Shown: positions 43,934 to 51,603, counted from the stretch's first letter. The stretch is DNA of 64,000 nt from Lacihabitans soyangensis (GCF_024343775.1 NZ_RJUF01000173.1:124001-188000); one strand, 5' to 3'. Notes: generated by a model not told the origin, from the sequence alone. Translations and numbers: made by a program.

Positions 43934-43969
43934 AAGGCCGTTCTAAGAAACAGAACGGCTTTATTTTTT
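43934..43969 (+). terminator. Rho-independent terminator after the MFS gene
   Basis: GCCGTTCT (43937-43944) pairs with AGAACGGC (43952-43959), with flanking pairs, a 7-base loop and a TTATTTTTT tail. The T tail ends exactly at the ATG of coaX (43970). Confidence 0.9.
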
Positions 43970-44692
43970 ATGACAAACGCCAGTATAGACTTCGGCAATA
44001 CAAGAATAAAAATTGGTTTATTCAACAATGATAGCCTCTTGGAGATTTTCAGGGTGGCCACACTCTCCGAAACTGCCGAACTTCTGAAGGCCAACTCGGT
44101 TCAGAATGCCATTGTATCCTCCGTAACCCTCTCAAATTCAGAAATTTCAGAAAATCTAAACTTTCTTAAATCTCTTATTTTCCTAGATTACAATACCCCC
44201 TTACCAATAAAAAATAATTACGCCACACCAAAAACGCTGGGTTATGACAGAATAGCGGCGGCAGTTGGAGCAAACCTTCGATATCCTAGTCAAAACTGCC
44301 TAATTATCGACATCGGCACGGCCATCAAATACGATTTAGTTTCTGACCAAAATGCGTTCGAAGGAGGTATAATTTCGCCCGGAAGAAGGATGAGATTTAA
44401 TGCTTTACACACTTTTACCAAAAAACTGCCGTTATTAGATAACTTTGAGATACCCGAATTGGTTGGTCATTCTACCGAATCCTGCATGAGTAGTGGAGTG
44501 ATGAACGGAATAGCCGCTGAAATCAACGGAATCATTGATGAATATTTAAAAAAACTTAATTTAAGGGTTTTAATTTGTGGTGGCGATGCTCCTTACTTTG
44601 AAACTAAGATAAAATACCCGACCTTTGCAGCTCCAAATTTGGTCTTAGAAGGCCTAAACAGAATTTTACAATATAATGTTACTGAAATTTAG
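43970..44692 (+). CDS. coaX: Type III pantothenate kinase
   Basis: The protein has 240 residues, the usual length for CoaX. The family motifs are present: SIDFGNTRIKIG (phosphate loop), GYDRIAAAVGA, IDIGTAIKYDLV, GGIISPGRRMR and the C-terminal ICGGDAPYF. The enzyme phosphorylates pantothenate in the first step of coenzyme A synthesis and is cytoplasmic. The start codon directly follows the terminator T run of the MFS gene, so either its message begins within that terminator or some transcripts read through. It overlaps the next gene by 17 bases, which implies coupling. Confidence 0.95.
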   Translation: MTNASIDFGNTRIKIGLFNNDSLLEIFRVATLSETAELLKANSVQNAIVSSVTLSNSEISENLNFLKSLIFLDYNTPLPIKNNYATPKTLGYDRIAAAVGANLRYPSQNCLIIDIGTAIKYDLVSDQNAFEGGIISPGRRMRFNALHTFTKKLPLLDNFEIPELVGHSTESCMSSGVMNGIAAEINGIIDEYLKKLNLRVLICGGDAPYFETKIKYPTFAAPNLVLEGLNRILQYNVTEI

Positions 44693-45965
44693 ATACTTAC
44701 TTCTCCTTACATTCATAAGTTTTACACAATTTGCATGGTCGCAAGGCCAAGGAAACAGTCCTTACAATACCATCGGAATCGGAGAAATCACTGAAGAATC
44801 TGTGGCAGCTCAGGACATGATGGGTGGTACGGGAGTTTCATTTTCGAACAGCTTCTATATCAACCACATCAACCCTGCTATGTTGGTAAAAAACCGTACA
44901 ATAGGTTTGAACAAATATGTGGCATTCAACATTGGCCTCAAGGGAGCTTACAAGGTATTGAACCAAGGCAACAAGGTGCAGGACGATTTCGGCATGAATA
45001 TGAGCAATCTTACCATGGTGTTTCCTGTTAAACCAAAATGGGCCATGGGCATCAGTATGAGACCGTTCTCTATGGCAGACAATATCTCTAAAGTAAAGAA
45101 GGATTTTGTGGGTTCAAACGAAACAAACGAAGTAGAATACAGAAATGCTGGAGGTATTTCGAGAGTAGCATTTACAAACTCATTTTTGCTTTACAAAGGG
45201 CTTTATTGGGGAATCGAAGGTCAGTATAATTTTGGAAATATTCAAAGAGATACTACTTCTACTATTTCGGGTTCGTCGGAATACTTCAGAAACTCTGGCC
45301 GTTATAGTTTAAAAGGTGCTTCAGCCAAAACAGGTTTAACGTACCAGTTGAAACTAAACAAAAAATGGAACTTGAACATAGGCGGTGTCTATCAGATAGG
45401 AACAGCATTGAAAGGCGAGGCACTGAAAGTGTTTAGCGTTTTGGGTGAGGCAGGCAATGGCCCTGTTTATATCCAAAGTCCTGATACCTTGTCATTGACC
45501 AATATTACCAGCCAAATACCAAGCAAATATAAAATAGGCGTGAGCCTTGAAAGCAACTACCACTGGGTTTTTGCGGCAGAATATGGCTACACAAAATGGT
45601 CGGGCAACAAGCAATTTGACCCAACTGCCAACAAAATATTGGTGGATGCCAAAGAACTCAATTTCGGTATGGAATGGCTGCCAAATGCTTCATCGAGTAA
45701 GTATTTCAACCAAGTATTTTACCGATTGGGCTATAAATACATAGATACACCTTACATGATCAACAACACCAAAATCAAAGACCAAAGCTTTAGCCTGGGA
45801 CTTTCGGTGCCCATGGGTTTTGGAAATCCGAGTTACATCGACATCGCTTTGTCACTGGGTAGAAGAGGTGTAAATACCAATAGCCTGATACAAGAAAACT
45901 ACACCAAAGTATCTGTTAACTTCTCATTACTAAGCAGCTGGTTCAACAAACCTCGTATAGACTAA
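44676..45965 (+). CDS. Outer membrane protein (OmpP1/FadL-like), hypothetical
   Basis: The protein has 429 residues with a signal peptide (FAWSQG). The body is beta-strand rich with alternating aromatic residues and short turns (SPYNTIGIGEITEESVAAQD, YINHINPAML, LSLGRRGVNTNSLIQENYTK). It ends LLSSWFNKPRID. It resembles the outer membrane barrels that lie between coaX and lptC in many Bacteroidota, and has some likeness to the OmpP1/FadL transporters. The start overlaps coaX by 17 bases, and lptC follows after two bases, so it is in one operon with an LPS-export component. Confidence 0.8.
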   Translation: MLLKFRYLLLLTFISFTQFAWSQGQGNSPYNTIGIGEITEESVAAQDMMGGTGVSFSNSFYINHINPAMLVKNRTIGLNKYVAFNIGLKGAYKVLNQGNKVQDDFGMNMSNLTMVFPVKPKWAMGISMRPFSMADNISKVKKDFVGSNETNEVEYRNAGGISRVAFTNSFLLYKGLYWGIEGQYNFGNIQRDTTSTISGSSEYFRNSGRYSLKGASAKTGLTYQLKLNKKWNLNIGGVYQIGTALKGEALKVFSVLGEAGNGPVYIQSPDTLSLTNITSQIPSKYKIGVSLESNYHWVFAAEYGYTKWSGNKQFDPTANKILVDAKELNFGMEWLPNASSSKYFNQVFYRLGYKYIDTPYMINNTKIKDQSFSLGLSVPMGFGNPSYIDIALSLGRRGVNTNSLIQENYTKVSVNFSLLSSWFNKPRID

Positions 45966-45967
45966 TC

Positions 45968-46537
45968 ATGAAAAGGCTTTACTTTTTGTGTTTCATCGCC
46001 TTCATTGGCTCTCCCCTTTTGTGGAGTTGTGAGGAGGAAAAGTCCAAAAAGGAATTCATAGAATACATGGGACCGATTCTGAACATAGATAACCTGTCTA
46101 TCAGCCACAGCGATTCTGGCAGAGTTAAAGTGAAAATTTCCACTGCCAAGCAGCTCAAATTTCAAAACCAAGACGAAGTATATCCAAAAGCCGTATACGT
46201 TAACTTCCTCGACAAAAACGGCGTTGAATACTCTATGCTCAGAGGCGATTCGGGACGATATTCGAAAGAAAAAAACCTGTACATTATACAAGGTAACGTG
46301 TTCTTTAACAACCGTTTGCTTCAACAAAGCCTCTCCACGGAAGAGTTATTTTGGAGCCCAGTAAACAAGAAAATCTACACCGACAAGAAGGTAACCATAA
46401 AAACTCCAAGGGAATCCATAACTGCCTCAGGCGGCATGGATGCCACCGAAGATTTCTCCAAATACTCCCTCCGCCGCCCCAAAGGCACCTTTATGGTGGA
46501 TTCGCTCAGGACTATTGTGGATACTACTGGGAATTAA
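45968..46537 (+). CDS. lptC: LPS export periplasmic protein LptC
   Basis: The protein has 189 residues with a lipoprotein-type signal (LLWSC, Cys21) instead of the single membrane anchor of the E. coli protein, as is usual in this phylum. The LptC-like beta-jellyroll is seen in GRVKVKISTAKQL, YPKAVYVNFLDKNG, LRGDSGRYSKEKNLYIIQGN and SPVNKKIYTDKKV. It ends ASGGMDATEDFSKYSLRRPK, then GTFMVDSLRT. LptC carries LPS from the inner-membrane transporter towards the outer membrane. A decayed second copy of its 3' end lies about 0.7 kb downstream (47262-47387). A small hairpin with a short T run follows at 46605-46622. Confidence 0.92.
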   Translation: MKRLYFLCFIAFIGSPLLWSCEEEKSKKEFIEYMGPILNIDNLSISHSDSGRVKVKISTAKQLKFQNQDEVYPKAVYVNFLDKNGVEYSMLRGDSGRYSKEKNLYIIQGNVFFNNRLLQQSLSTEELFWSPVNKKIYTDKKVTIKTPRESITASGGMDATEDFSKYSLRRPKGTFMVDSLRTIVDTTGN

Positions 46538-46604
46538 GGGAAACATTTATTAGGATTTAAAAACAATTAGAAGCGTTTTTTGCGAATAATCTCAACCCAA
46601 TATC

Positions 46605-46622
46605 GGCCTACCAAGGCCTTTT
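46605..46622 (+). terminator. Small GC-rich hairpin after lptC
   Basis: GGCCT and AGGCC enclose the loop ACCA and are followed by TTTT, 68 bases after the lptC stop. It is a plausible but short terminator for the coaX-lptC operon. The rest of 46538-46802 is A/T-rich without a gene. Confidence 0.5.
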
Positions 46623-46802
46623 GATTCTGTTTACCTTCGTATAACTTCAGAAAATCTAAATTTTAGAAAGTTTTAATCAATTTAAAATATAATTACGGGA
46701 GTTTCTTCTTCAAAAAAGAATATTTCTATGCATTCTAAATAAGTTTTCCTATTTTGGATTCAGAATCAATTAAATATAGAAATCAAAAATTAGTAAAAGA
46801 AG

Positions 46803-47249
46803 ATGAAAAAAATACAGCTAGTACTCCCTCTGATTTTTATAGTTTTATTGTTAGCAAATCATAAAGCTTCTGCACAGACTACAGCAGCAATAAATCAAAT
46901 CGAAAATTCTATAAAAGCCGATGGGAAATATGCCATTTTAGCTGGCAATTATAAGCATTTCGAAGGGTCAGTTAGAACCGGTCTCCGAATGCGAAAAGGT
47001 AGTCCTAATCTTCAGTTTCAAATTGTATTGATAGGCACAGTAGTAAAGGAAATTACAACCGATAAACAATTACTGGCCTTGGTAGAAGATTGTAAAACTG
47101 CTGGTATCCAAATAGTAATTTGTCAGAATGCCATGAAAGCCTTGAACGTCACCAAATCTGACCTTCATCCGTATATCGAAACCACCTCAAGCGGTTTTGT
47201 TTACATGTTTGGTTTACAAGAGAATGGCTATAAGGTTATTAGCTTATAG
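46803..47249 (+). CDS. DsrE/DsrF-like family protein, exported
   Basis: The protein has 148 residues with a signal peptide (KASAQ). The mature part matches the DsrE-like fold: FQIVLIGTVVKEITTDKQ, a short helix, then AGIQIVICQNAMKALNVTKSDLHP with one cysteine (about Cys103), and GFVYMFGLQENGYKVISL at the end. Members act in sulfur relay or as small periplasmic sulfur carriers, but the single Cys is the only functional hint. The gene stands alone between lptC and a degenerate copy of the lptC 3' end, so it may have arrived with the rearrangement that made that copy. Confidence 0.8.
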   Translation: MKKIQLVLPLIFIVLLLANHKASAQTTAAINQIENSIKADGKYAILAGNYKHFEGSVRTGLRMRKGSPNLQFQIVLIGTVVKEITTDKQLLALVEDCKTAGIQIVICQNAMKALNVTKSDLHPYIETTSSGFVYMFGLQENGYKVISL

Positions 47250-47261
47250 AAATACCGGAAT

Positions 47262-47387
47262 GAGGAGCGATAACCGCTTCGGGTGGCTTGGAATATAGAG
47301 AAGACTTCTCCAAAACCTCTATAAGTGGCCCGAAGGCACTTTTATGTTGGAATCGCTCGAAACTATTGTGTATTCTAAGAGTCATAA
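47262..47387 (+). pseudogene. Decayed duplicate of the lptC 3' end
   Basis: The DNA from about 47268 aligns with the last roughly 115 bases of lptC (46420-46537). In frame one it reads ITASGGLEYREDFSKTSIS, against ITASGGMDATEDFSKYSLR in LptC. After a one-base deletion near 47328 it continues PEGTFMLESLETIV, against PKGTFMVDSLRTIV. Several third-position changes show that the copy is old. There is no start codon and no recognisable 5' part. The remaining 47388-47545 holds an inverted repeat (ATTACTAT 47479-47486, ATAGTAAT 47509-47516) and no gene. Confidence 0.75.
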
Positions 47388-47545
47388 TGGAGTAGAAATA
47401 TTAAAATGAATTTAAGTGATTACTAACACGTTACCAAGTTAAAATCAATTCTACTGAACTACCCTAAGCAATTAAAATATTACTATTGCAGTATAGTATA
47501 TAGTTGTTATAGTAATAGTAACTATGACATAGCTGGAAACTGCCG

Positions 47546-49063
47546 TTATTTTTCTACTAATAGAGATATAAAATTTGATAAGTAATTAGATGAAAATAAA
47601 TATTTTGACCCGAAATATGCGTTTTGGTCAAACATTCCTATTGTTATTAATTCTGATTTTTTGTTTATAATTCCCGAGATTGGGTGGACTTCCGAACCAT
47701 TAGTTCCCCCAAAACTTATTAACCATTTTGAATTACCATCAACGGCTATTTTAGCAATAAATCCATCTATATCACCCTTAGCAGTCAAAAGGTTATTTTG
47801 AATCGAAAAATACTTTGAAAAAGTTCCTATCAAGTAAACTTCCCCATCCCTGTTTATAATTAAATCACTAGGTTGATTATCATAAATTGTTGTTGGATAC
47901 AAATACGTCCAACAAATATTATTGGAATTATTATATTTCGTCAAAAAAATACCCTGGGAAGTTTTTCCCGTTATTATGTAATCGTTATAATGAGTTTTAA
48001 TTGCGGTGGCCTCAGTTGCAGAATACAGAGGATAAACAAAAGATTGATACCATGTCTGATTAGAAGTATTAAACTTTGCGATAAATATACTGCTAGTTCG
48101 GCCAGATGAGTAATTGCTTGAACCAAATTGAATATCGCCCGAAAAACTGCCAACTATGCATAGTCTTTGATCAGCGTTTAAATCCACATCTGTCAGTTTA
48201 ACCCCGTAATTACTCGAAATAAAATTAATCCAAGTCAAATCTCCTTGAAGATTTATTTTGGATATAAATATTTTTGTTGAATAATCATCTGGATTAGTGG
48301 TAATAGAACCGAAATTTACCTGTCCTGAAAATTCACCAAATAAATAGACATTATCATTGGCATCAACTATTATTTTCTTCCCCTTATCATCCCATTCTCC
48401 ACCAATAGATTTGGCAAAAATAGAATTCCCCAAACTATCATACTTACAATAATATACATCTTGTCTTCCATTAGACTGAACTGAATTAGTCCCAAAACTA
48501 GCATTCTCACCAAACTCACCTGTAACATATATAAATCCTTTTGAATCAATTTTAATAGAATAGCTAAAATCCCAGGATGTACCTCCACCCTGCCGAATCC
48601 ACTTAAAAATACCATTCTTATCTAGTTTCAGGAGAAATACATCTTGATATCCCAAAGGGTTAAGAGTCTCATTACCAATTGAAAAGGAACTAGAAAATTC
48701 TCCAAAAATATAAATATTTTCATTTTTATCAATTTCAATTTTATAAGGACGCAAGTTAAGGTCAGTATTGATAAGTTTTTTAGCTGTAATCTCTGGCAAG
48801 TTTGAATAATTCGTAAAATTTAGACAATCCCATTTTACACCATTATAAAATCTAACACAGTTAAAAGTGGTGTCAATTACCAAATCACCTAGAGTATTCA
48901 TTTCCAAAGCATTAATCTGGGAATAGCTCATTTTTGATAACCCTTGAGATGGATTAATACCATTGGGTGTAATTGTAATGTTTTGCGAGAACCCCAAATT
49001 ACAAACACATAAGAATATTAATAATAAAAGCATTGTAGATTTGGACAGCAGAAAATTTTGCAT
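47546..49063 (-). CDS. SBBP-like secreted protein with N-terminal NG-W module
   Basis: The protein has 505 residues with a signal peptide (LGFSQ). Residues about 25-85 are the N-terminal module seen at 33738 and 35293 (ITPNGINPSQGLSKM, GDLVIDTTFNCVRFYNGVKW). The remainder (about 100-505) has SBBP-like repeats (IYIFGEFSSSFSIGNETLN, DVFLLKLDKNGIFKWIRQGG, YVTGEFGENASFGTNS), related to the large protein at 19790. It lacks the NGGTLEIKNQ C-terminal module and ends FISLLVEK. Surface or extracellular location is inferred. It stands alone with about 570 bases of intergenic sequence upstream. Confidence 0.82.
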   Translation of the reverse strand: MQNFLLSKSTMLLLLIFLCVCNLGFSQNITITPNGINPSQGLSKMSYSQINALEMNTLGDLVIDTTFNCVRFYNGVKWDCLNFTNYSNLPEITAKKLINTDLNLRPYKIEIDKNENIYIFGEFSSSFSIGNETLNPLGYQDVFLLKLDKNGIFKWIRQGGGTSWDFSYSIKIDSKGFIYVTGEFGENASFGTNSVQSNGRQDVYYCKYDSLGNSIFAKSIGGEWDDKGKKIIVDANDNVYLFGEFSGQVNFGSITTNPDDYSTKIFISKINLQGDLTWINFISSNYGVKLTDVDLNADQRLCIVGSFSGDIQFGSSNYSSGRTSSIFIAKFNTSNQTWYQSFVYPLYSATEATAIKTHYNDYIITGKTSQGIFLTKYNNSNNICWTYLYPTTIYDNQPSDLIINRDGEVYLIGTFSKYFSIQNNLLTAKGDIDGFIAKIAVDGNSKWLISFGGTNGSEVHPISGIINKKSELITIGMFDQNAYFGSKYLFSSNYLSNFISLLVEK

Positions 49064-49632
49064 TACAGAGAGTTAAGTACGTTATTAAAACTAATTTAGC
49101 AATGTAAAATTAACCTCCTATTCCCAAAATCTAAAGTTTTTGGTTAATTTTTCAGTTAACAATGTTATTTGAGTTTTTTTACCACCAGGAATTTGATCTC
49201 TGCTTTATTAATTCTCAAAAAAAATATTATATACGTGCCTAGTACCCAAAAACATGTAAAATCCACTCTTTAAAATCAAGATCTTGTGTTAATTTTAAAC
49301 TAAGGTATGGTGTAAAAAAAATTATTATGACATTATTAAAATCACTAACACACCAGCAACCACATCAACTATGCTATTATTTACCTTCAGATTAAGAAGT
49401 AGTGTAAAACAGTCTACCAACATAAAAAATCACTCACAACCTTGCTCTGCTTAGTCTTCAGATTAAGCAGTATTGTAAAACAGTCTTCAGTCAGATATTA
49501 AGAGTAAGAGGGCAATCCAATACGTGATTGAATTAAGCATCAGAAAATATTAAAATTATTGAGTGAAAAGAATTTAATCAACGAGATTAAGAAGTATCGT
49601 TGAGAATCTTTTTTATTCTTTCTTAATTATAC
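49064..49632. repeat. Intergenic region with several copies of a CTTCAG-ATTAAG repeat
   Basis: Partial copies occur at 49374-49415 (ACCTTCAGATTAAGAAGTAG, then TGTAAAACAGTCT) and 49445-49499 (CTCTGCTTAGTCTTCAGATT, then AAGCAGTATTGTAAAACAGTC). A shorter one sits inside a perfect 7-bp hairpin at 49578-49603 (TCAACGA, GATTAAGAAGTA, TCGTTGA). Related, longer copies lie at 50227-50340 and 51026-51138. No gene is visible in this stretch. Confidence 0.6.
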
Positions 49633-49682
49633 TTGCATTTTTCAAAATTTGTACATAAATTCGTACAAATATTAGTACAAAA
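49628..49682 (+). promoter_or_regulatory. Promoter and operator of the yefM-yoeB pair
   Basis: TATACTTG (49628-49635) is one mismatch from the -7 consensus. Directly after it come TTTGTACA (49648-49655), CGTACAAAT (49662-49670) and AGTACAAAA (49674-49682), forming an inverted repeat and a third half-site with a GTAC core. The E. coli YefM-YoeB operator is built around TGTACA palindromes, so autoregulation by the YefM-YoeB complex is likely. Confidence 0.6.
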
Positions 49683-49683
49683 A

Positions 49684-49938
49684 ATGATAACAACAAATAT
49701 CTCCGACTTTAGAAAAGATATTAAGACATATCTGGACAAAGTAGTTCAGAATTTTGAAACACTAATCATCAACCGAGGTAAAGACGAAGGTATTGTGGTG
49801 ATGTCTTTAGATGAATATAATTCGTTGATGGCTACCAATCACGAATTATCTTCTCGAAAAAATGAAAGTCGATTGGATTCTGCCATAGAGAAATTCAGAA
49901 AGGGCCAATCATTTTCAAAAGATTTGGTGGAAGTATGA
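49684..49938 (+). CDS. yefM: Antitoxin of the Phd/YefM family
   Basis: The protein has 84 residues from the ATG at 49684; a TTG at 49633 would place the start inside the operator and is rejected. The N-terminal fold matches YefM (MITTNISDFRKDIKTYLDKV, then INRGKDEGIVVMSLDEYNSL). The C-terminal tail (SRLDSAIEKFRKGQSFSKDL) is the flexible part that wraps the toxin. It binds and neutralises the YoeB toxin and represses the operon through the GTAC repeats upstream. It overlaps the toxin gene by four bases (ATGA). Confidence 0.93.
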   Translation: MITTNISDFRKDIKTYLDKVVQNFETLIINRGKDEGIVVMSLDEYNSLMATNHELSSRKNESRLDSAIEKFRKGQSFSKDLVEV

Positions 49939-50192
49939 AATATGTTTTTGTGGATGAATCTTGGGAAGATTATGTCTATTGGCAAAATATAGATAAAAAG
50001 AAAGTCAAAAGAATCAATGAACTCCTGAAAGATATTGCAAGAAATCCGTTTGATGGAATCGGAAAACCAGAGCCATTAAAACACAAATATGCTGGATTTT
50101 GGTCTCGTAGAATTGATGAAGAACATCGATTAATTTACAAATATGAAGAGGGTGAAATTCATATATTAAAATGTAGATTTCATTATGATTGA
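49935..50192 (+). CDS. yoeB: Toxin of the Txe/YoeB family (ribosome-dependent mRNA endonuclease)
   Basis: The protein has 85 residues, almost the length of E. coli YoeB (84). The catalytic residues fall at the canonical numbers: Glu46 in GKPEPLK, Arg65 in EHRLIY, and His83-Tyr84 in the C-terminal CRFHY. The segment YAGFWSRRIDEEHRLIY is the family hallmark. It cleaves mRNA in the ribosomal A site when freed from YefM. All active residues are intact, so the toxin should be functional. The pair is bordered by intergenic repeats on both sides. Confidence 0.96.
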   Translation: MKYVFVDESWEDYVYWQNIDKKKVKRINELLKDIARNPFDGIGKPEPLKHKYAGFWSRRIDEEHRLIYKYEEGEIHILKCRFHYD

Positions 50193-50226
50193 TAATATTC
50201 GATTAAATCATAATCTTCTAAATATT

Positions 50227-50340
50227 CGCTCTGCTTAGTCTTCAGACTAAGCTGTAGCGTCAATCGGTCTTTGGACCGAAACAAATCAATTTTAAAGGAA
50301 AATTTCGACAAGACTCTGAGCAAAATTCGAATAATCGCTA
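50227..50340. repeat. Hairpin-forming intergenic repeat, copy D
   Basis: CTGCTTAGTCTTCAGACTAA then GC forms a perfect hairpin (GCTTAGTC with GACTAAGC). It is followed by TGTAGCGTCAATCGGTCTT then TGGACCGAA (second hairpin, TCGGTC with GACCGA), and an A/T-rich tail ending CAAAATTCGAATAAT. The whole roughly 115-bp unit aligns with 51026-51138 in the same orientation. The two copies flank the DUF6934-like gene pair. Confidence 0.7.
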
Positions 50341-50381
50341 TACGAATTATTTATATACTGGTCGCTAGAAGGGCTGAGCAA

Positions 50382-50528
50382 TTATACTTGAAAAGGTTTT
50401 TTTAAACTATTTAAAAGTTCAGTTGCTTTTTCAATCTTTTTTTGAATAAATGGGTCGTTCGGGTTACTTTTTAGTTTTGGATTAACAGTAACTTTAGGAG
50501 TTAATATTTCCAATGATTTTGCTTTCAT
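50382..50528 (-). CDS. Small protein (48 residues) coupled to the DUF6934-like gene
   Basis: A frame from ATG 50528 to TAA 50382 encodes 48 residues: MKAKSLEILTPKVTVNPKLK, SNPNDPFIQKKIEKATELLN, SLKKPFQV. It is lysine-rich, with a disordered N-terminal part and a short helix (QKKIEKATELLNSL). Its start overlaps the stop of the preceding gene by four bases (ATGA), strong evidence for translational coupling. It has no signal peptide. The size and coupling resemble a toxin-antitoxin or other two-protein module, but no known family was recognised. Confidence 0.6.
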   Translation of the reverse strand: MKAKSLEILTPKVTVNPKLKSNPNDPFIQKKIEKATELLNSLKKPFQV

Positions 50529-50971
50529 AATAATTTCAAATTTATTAAAAAACCTTCATAATTCATTCCTTTAACAAACTCTTCAATCTCCCCGTTCCTT
50601 ATTCCTCTTATTTGTAAAGTACCATTCATTTCATCAATATTCTTTGCAATAACAATTTGGTACAATCTTGTTCGGCTTGTCGTACTTCCCAAAATCAAAA
50701 TAATATCTTTTGAGTTCAATTCGAAAAACTTGAAAATTGTCTGAATCACCGTTGCTAAAACCTTTTCCATATCTTCGTTATCGATAACGATTAAATCATC
50801 AATAGTTCCATCTGCTTTCAAATCCCCAAATCCAAGATTATAAATAGTTGGATTTTGAGGCAATGGAGTAAATTCAACAACTTTGCGGATTTGTTTTTTA
50901 GAACTTGTACTCTCAAATTCAAAACGAAGCCCATCTGTTGAACTTTCAAAATTATAACAAGACACATTCAT
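50525..50971 (-). CDS. DUF6934-like protein, possible partner of the 48-residue protein
   Basis: The protein has 148 residues from the ATG at 50971; an in-frame TTG at 51025 would run into the flanking repeat and is rejected. It is soluble and mixed alpha/beta: CYNFESSTDGLRFEFESTSS, IRKVVEFTPLP, YNLGFGDLKADGTIDDLIVI, DMEKVLATVIQTIFKFFEL, ILGSTTSRTRLYQIVIAKN. It resembles a Bacteroidota domain of unknown function (DUF6934, from memory). Just upstream, TATTTTTG (50975-50982 on the minus strand) matches the -7 consensus, which would give an almost leaderless message. Repeat copies flank the pair on both sides. Confidence 0.65.
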   Translation of the reverse strand: MNVSCYNFESSTDGLRFEFESTSSKKQIRKVVEFTPLPQNPTIYNLGFGDLKADGTIDDLIVIDNEDMEKVLATVIQTIFKFFELNSKDIILILGSTTSRTRLYQIVIAKNIDEMNGTLQIRGIRNGEIEEFVKGMNYEGFLINLKLL

Positions 50972-51025
50972 AGAACAAAAATACACAAACTTGTCAAATT
51001 TTCGAAAAAATGGTCTAATCCCCAA

Positions 51026-51138
51026 CTCTACTTAATTTTCAGACGAAGGTTGTAGCGTCAATCGGTCTTCAGAGCGAAATAAAACTATTTATAGGCGAAA
51101 TTTTGACAATACACTTTGCAAAATTTGAGTAATTACAT
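51026..51138. repeat. Hairpin-forming intergenic repeat, copy E
   Basis: This unit (TCTACTTAATTTTCAGACGA, GGTTGTAGCGTCAATCGGTC, TTCAGAGCGAAATAAAAC) is a direct repeat of 50227-50340. GTAGCGTCAATCGGTCTT is identical in both copies. The tail, GCGAAATTTTGACAATACAC then TTTGCAAAATTTGAGTAAT, also matches. It lies between the DUF6934-like gene and the cytochrome c gene. Confidence 0.7.
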
Positions 51139-51150
51139 TTCCAAATATTT

Positions 51151-51603
51151 TCACTCACACCCCACCCCAGCAACATCTCCAACCTCTACAATCTTCTTAG
51201 AACTCCCCCACTTATCATTCAGAAAAGTAATCAATTGGGCAATGTCGAGGTCATAGAGGCCTTTGGCGGCGGGCATTTTTTGGTTGTAGGTTTTGCCAGC
51301 AACGTTTATGGGGCCTTCGAGTCCATTTTTGATGATGCAGACCAGCTTGTTTTTGTCTTGTAGGTAAGTTGAACCTTTGATGGGTGGGTATAAGTTTCGT
51401 AGGCCTGAGCCGTCTAGGCCGTGGCAATTGGAGCAGTTTTTCTTGTATATTTCTGCTCCTGAAATTACGTATTGTTCATATTTTACCTTCTCTTCGCTGG
51501 CACAAGCGGTGGCAAAAAGGCAAAGCAGAACTAAACTATTTTTGAAGCAAAAGCTCAATATCTTTGATGAGTCTATTGACCTCTTTTTCTTTGGTACCAT
51601 CAT
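51151..51603 (-). CDS. Cytochrome c family lipoprotein
   Basis: From the ATG at 51603 the protein has 150 residues; another ATG follows at 51600 and a TTG at 51558 is also possible. The lipobox is FATAC, followed by SEEKV. The haem c motif CSNCH (KKNCSNCHGLDGSG) and a downstream PAAKGLYDLDIAQLITFLND match class I cytochromes; the axial Met is probably the one in QKMPAAKG. The start lies inside the 3' end of the SCO gene, so translation is coupled. It carries electrons in the periplasm. The pairing with SCO suggests a link to terminal oxidase assembly or copper handling. Confidence 0.85.
   Translation of the reverse strand: MMVPKKKRSIDSSKILSFCFKNSLVLLCLFATACASEEKVKYEQYVISGAEIYKKNCSNCHGLDGSGLRNLYPPIKGSTYLQDKNKLVCIIKNGLEGPINVAGKTYNQKMPAAKGLYDLDIAQLITFLNDKWGSSKKIVEVGDVAGVGCE

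Noticed and set aside
49633-49683. TTG start for yefM at 49633
   Set aside because: It would translate the promoter and GTAC operator; the ATG at 49684 gives the normal YefM N-terminus.
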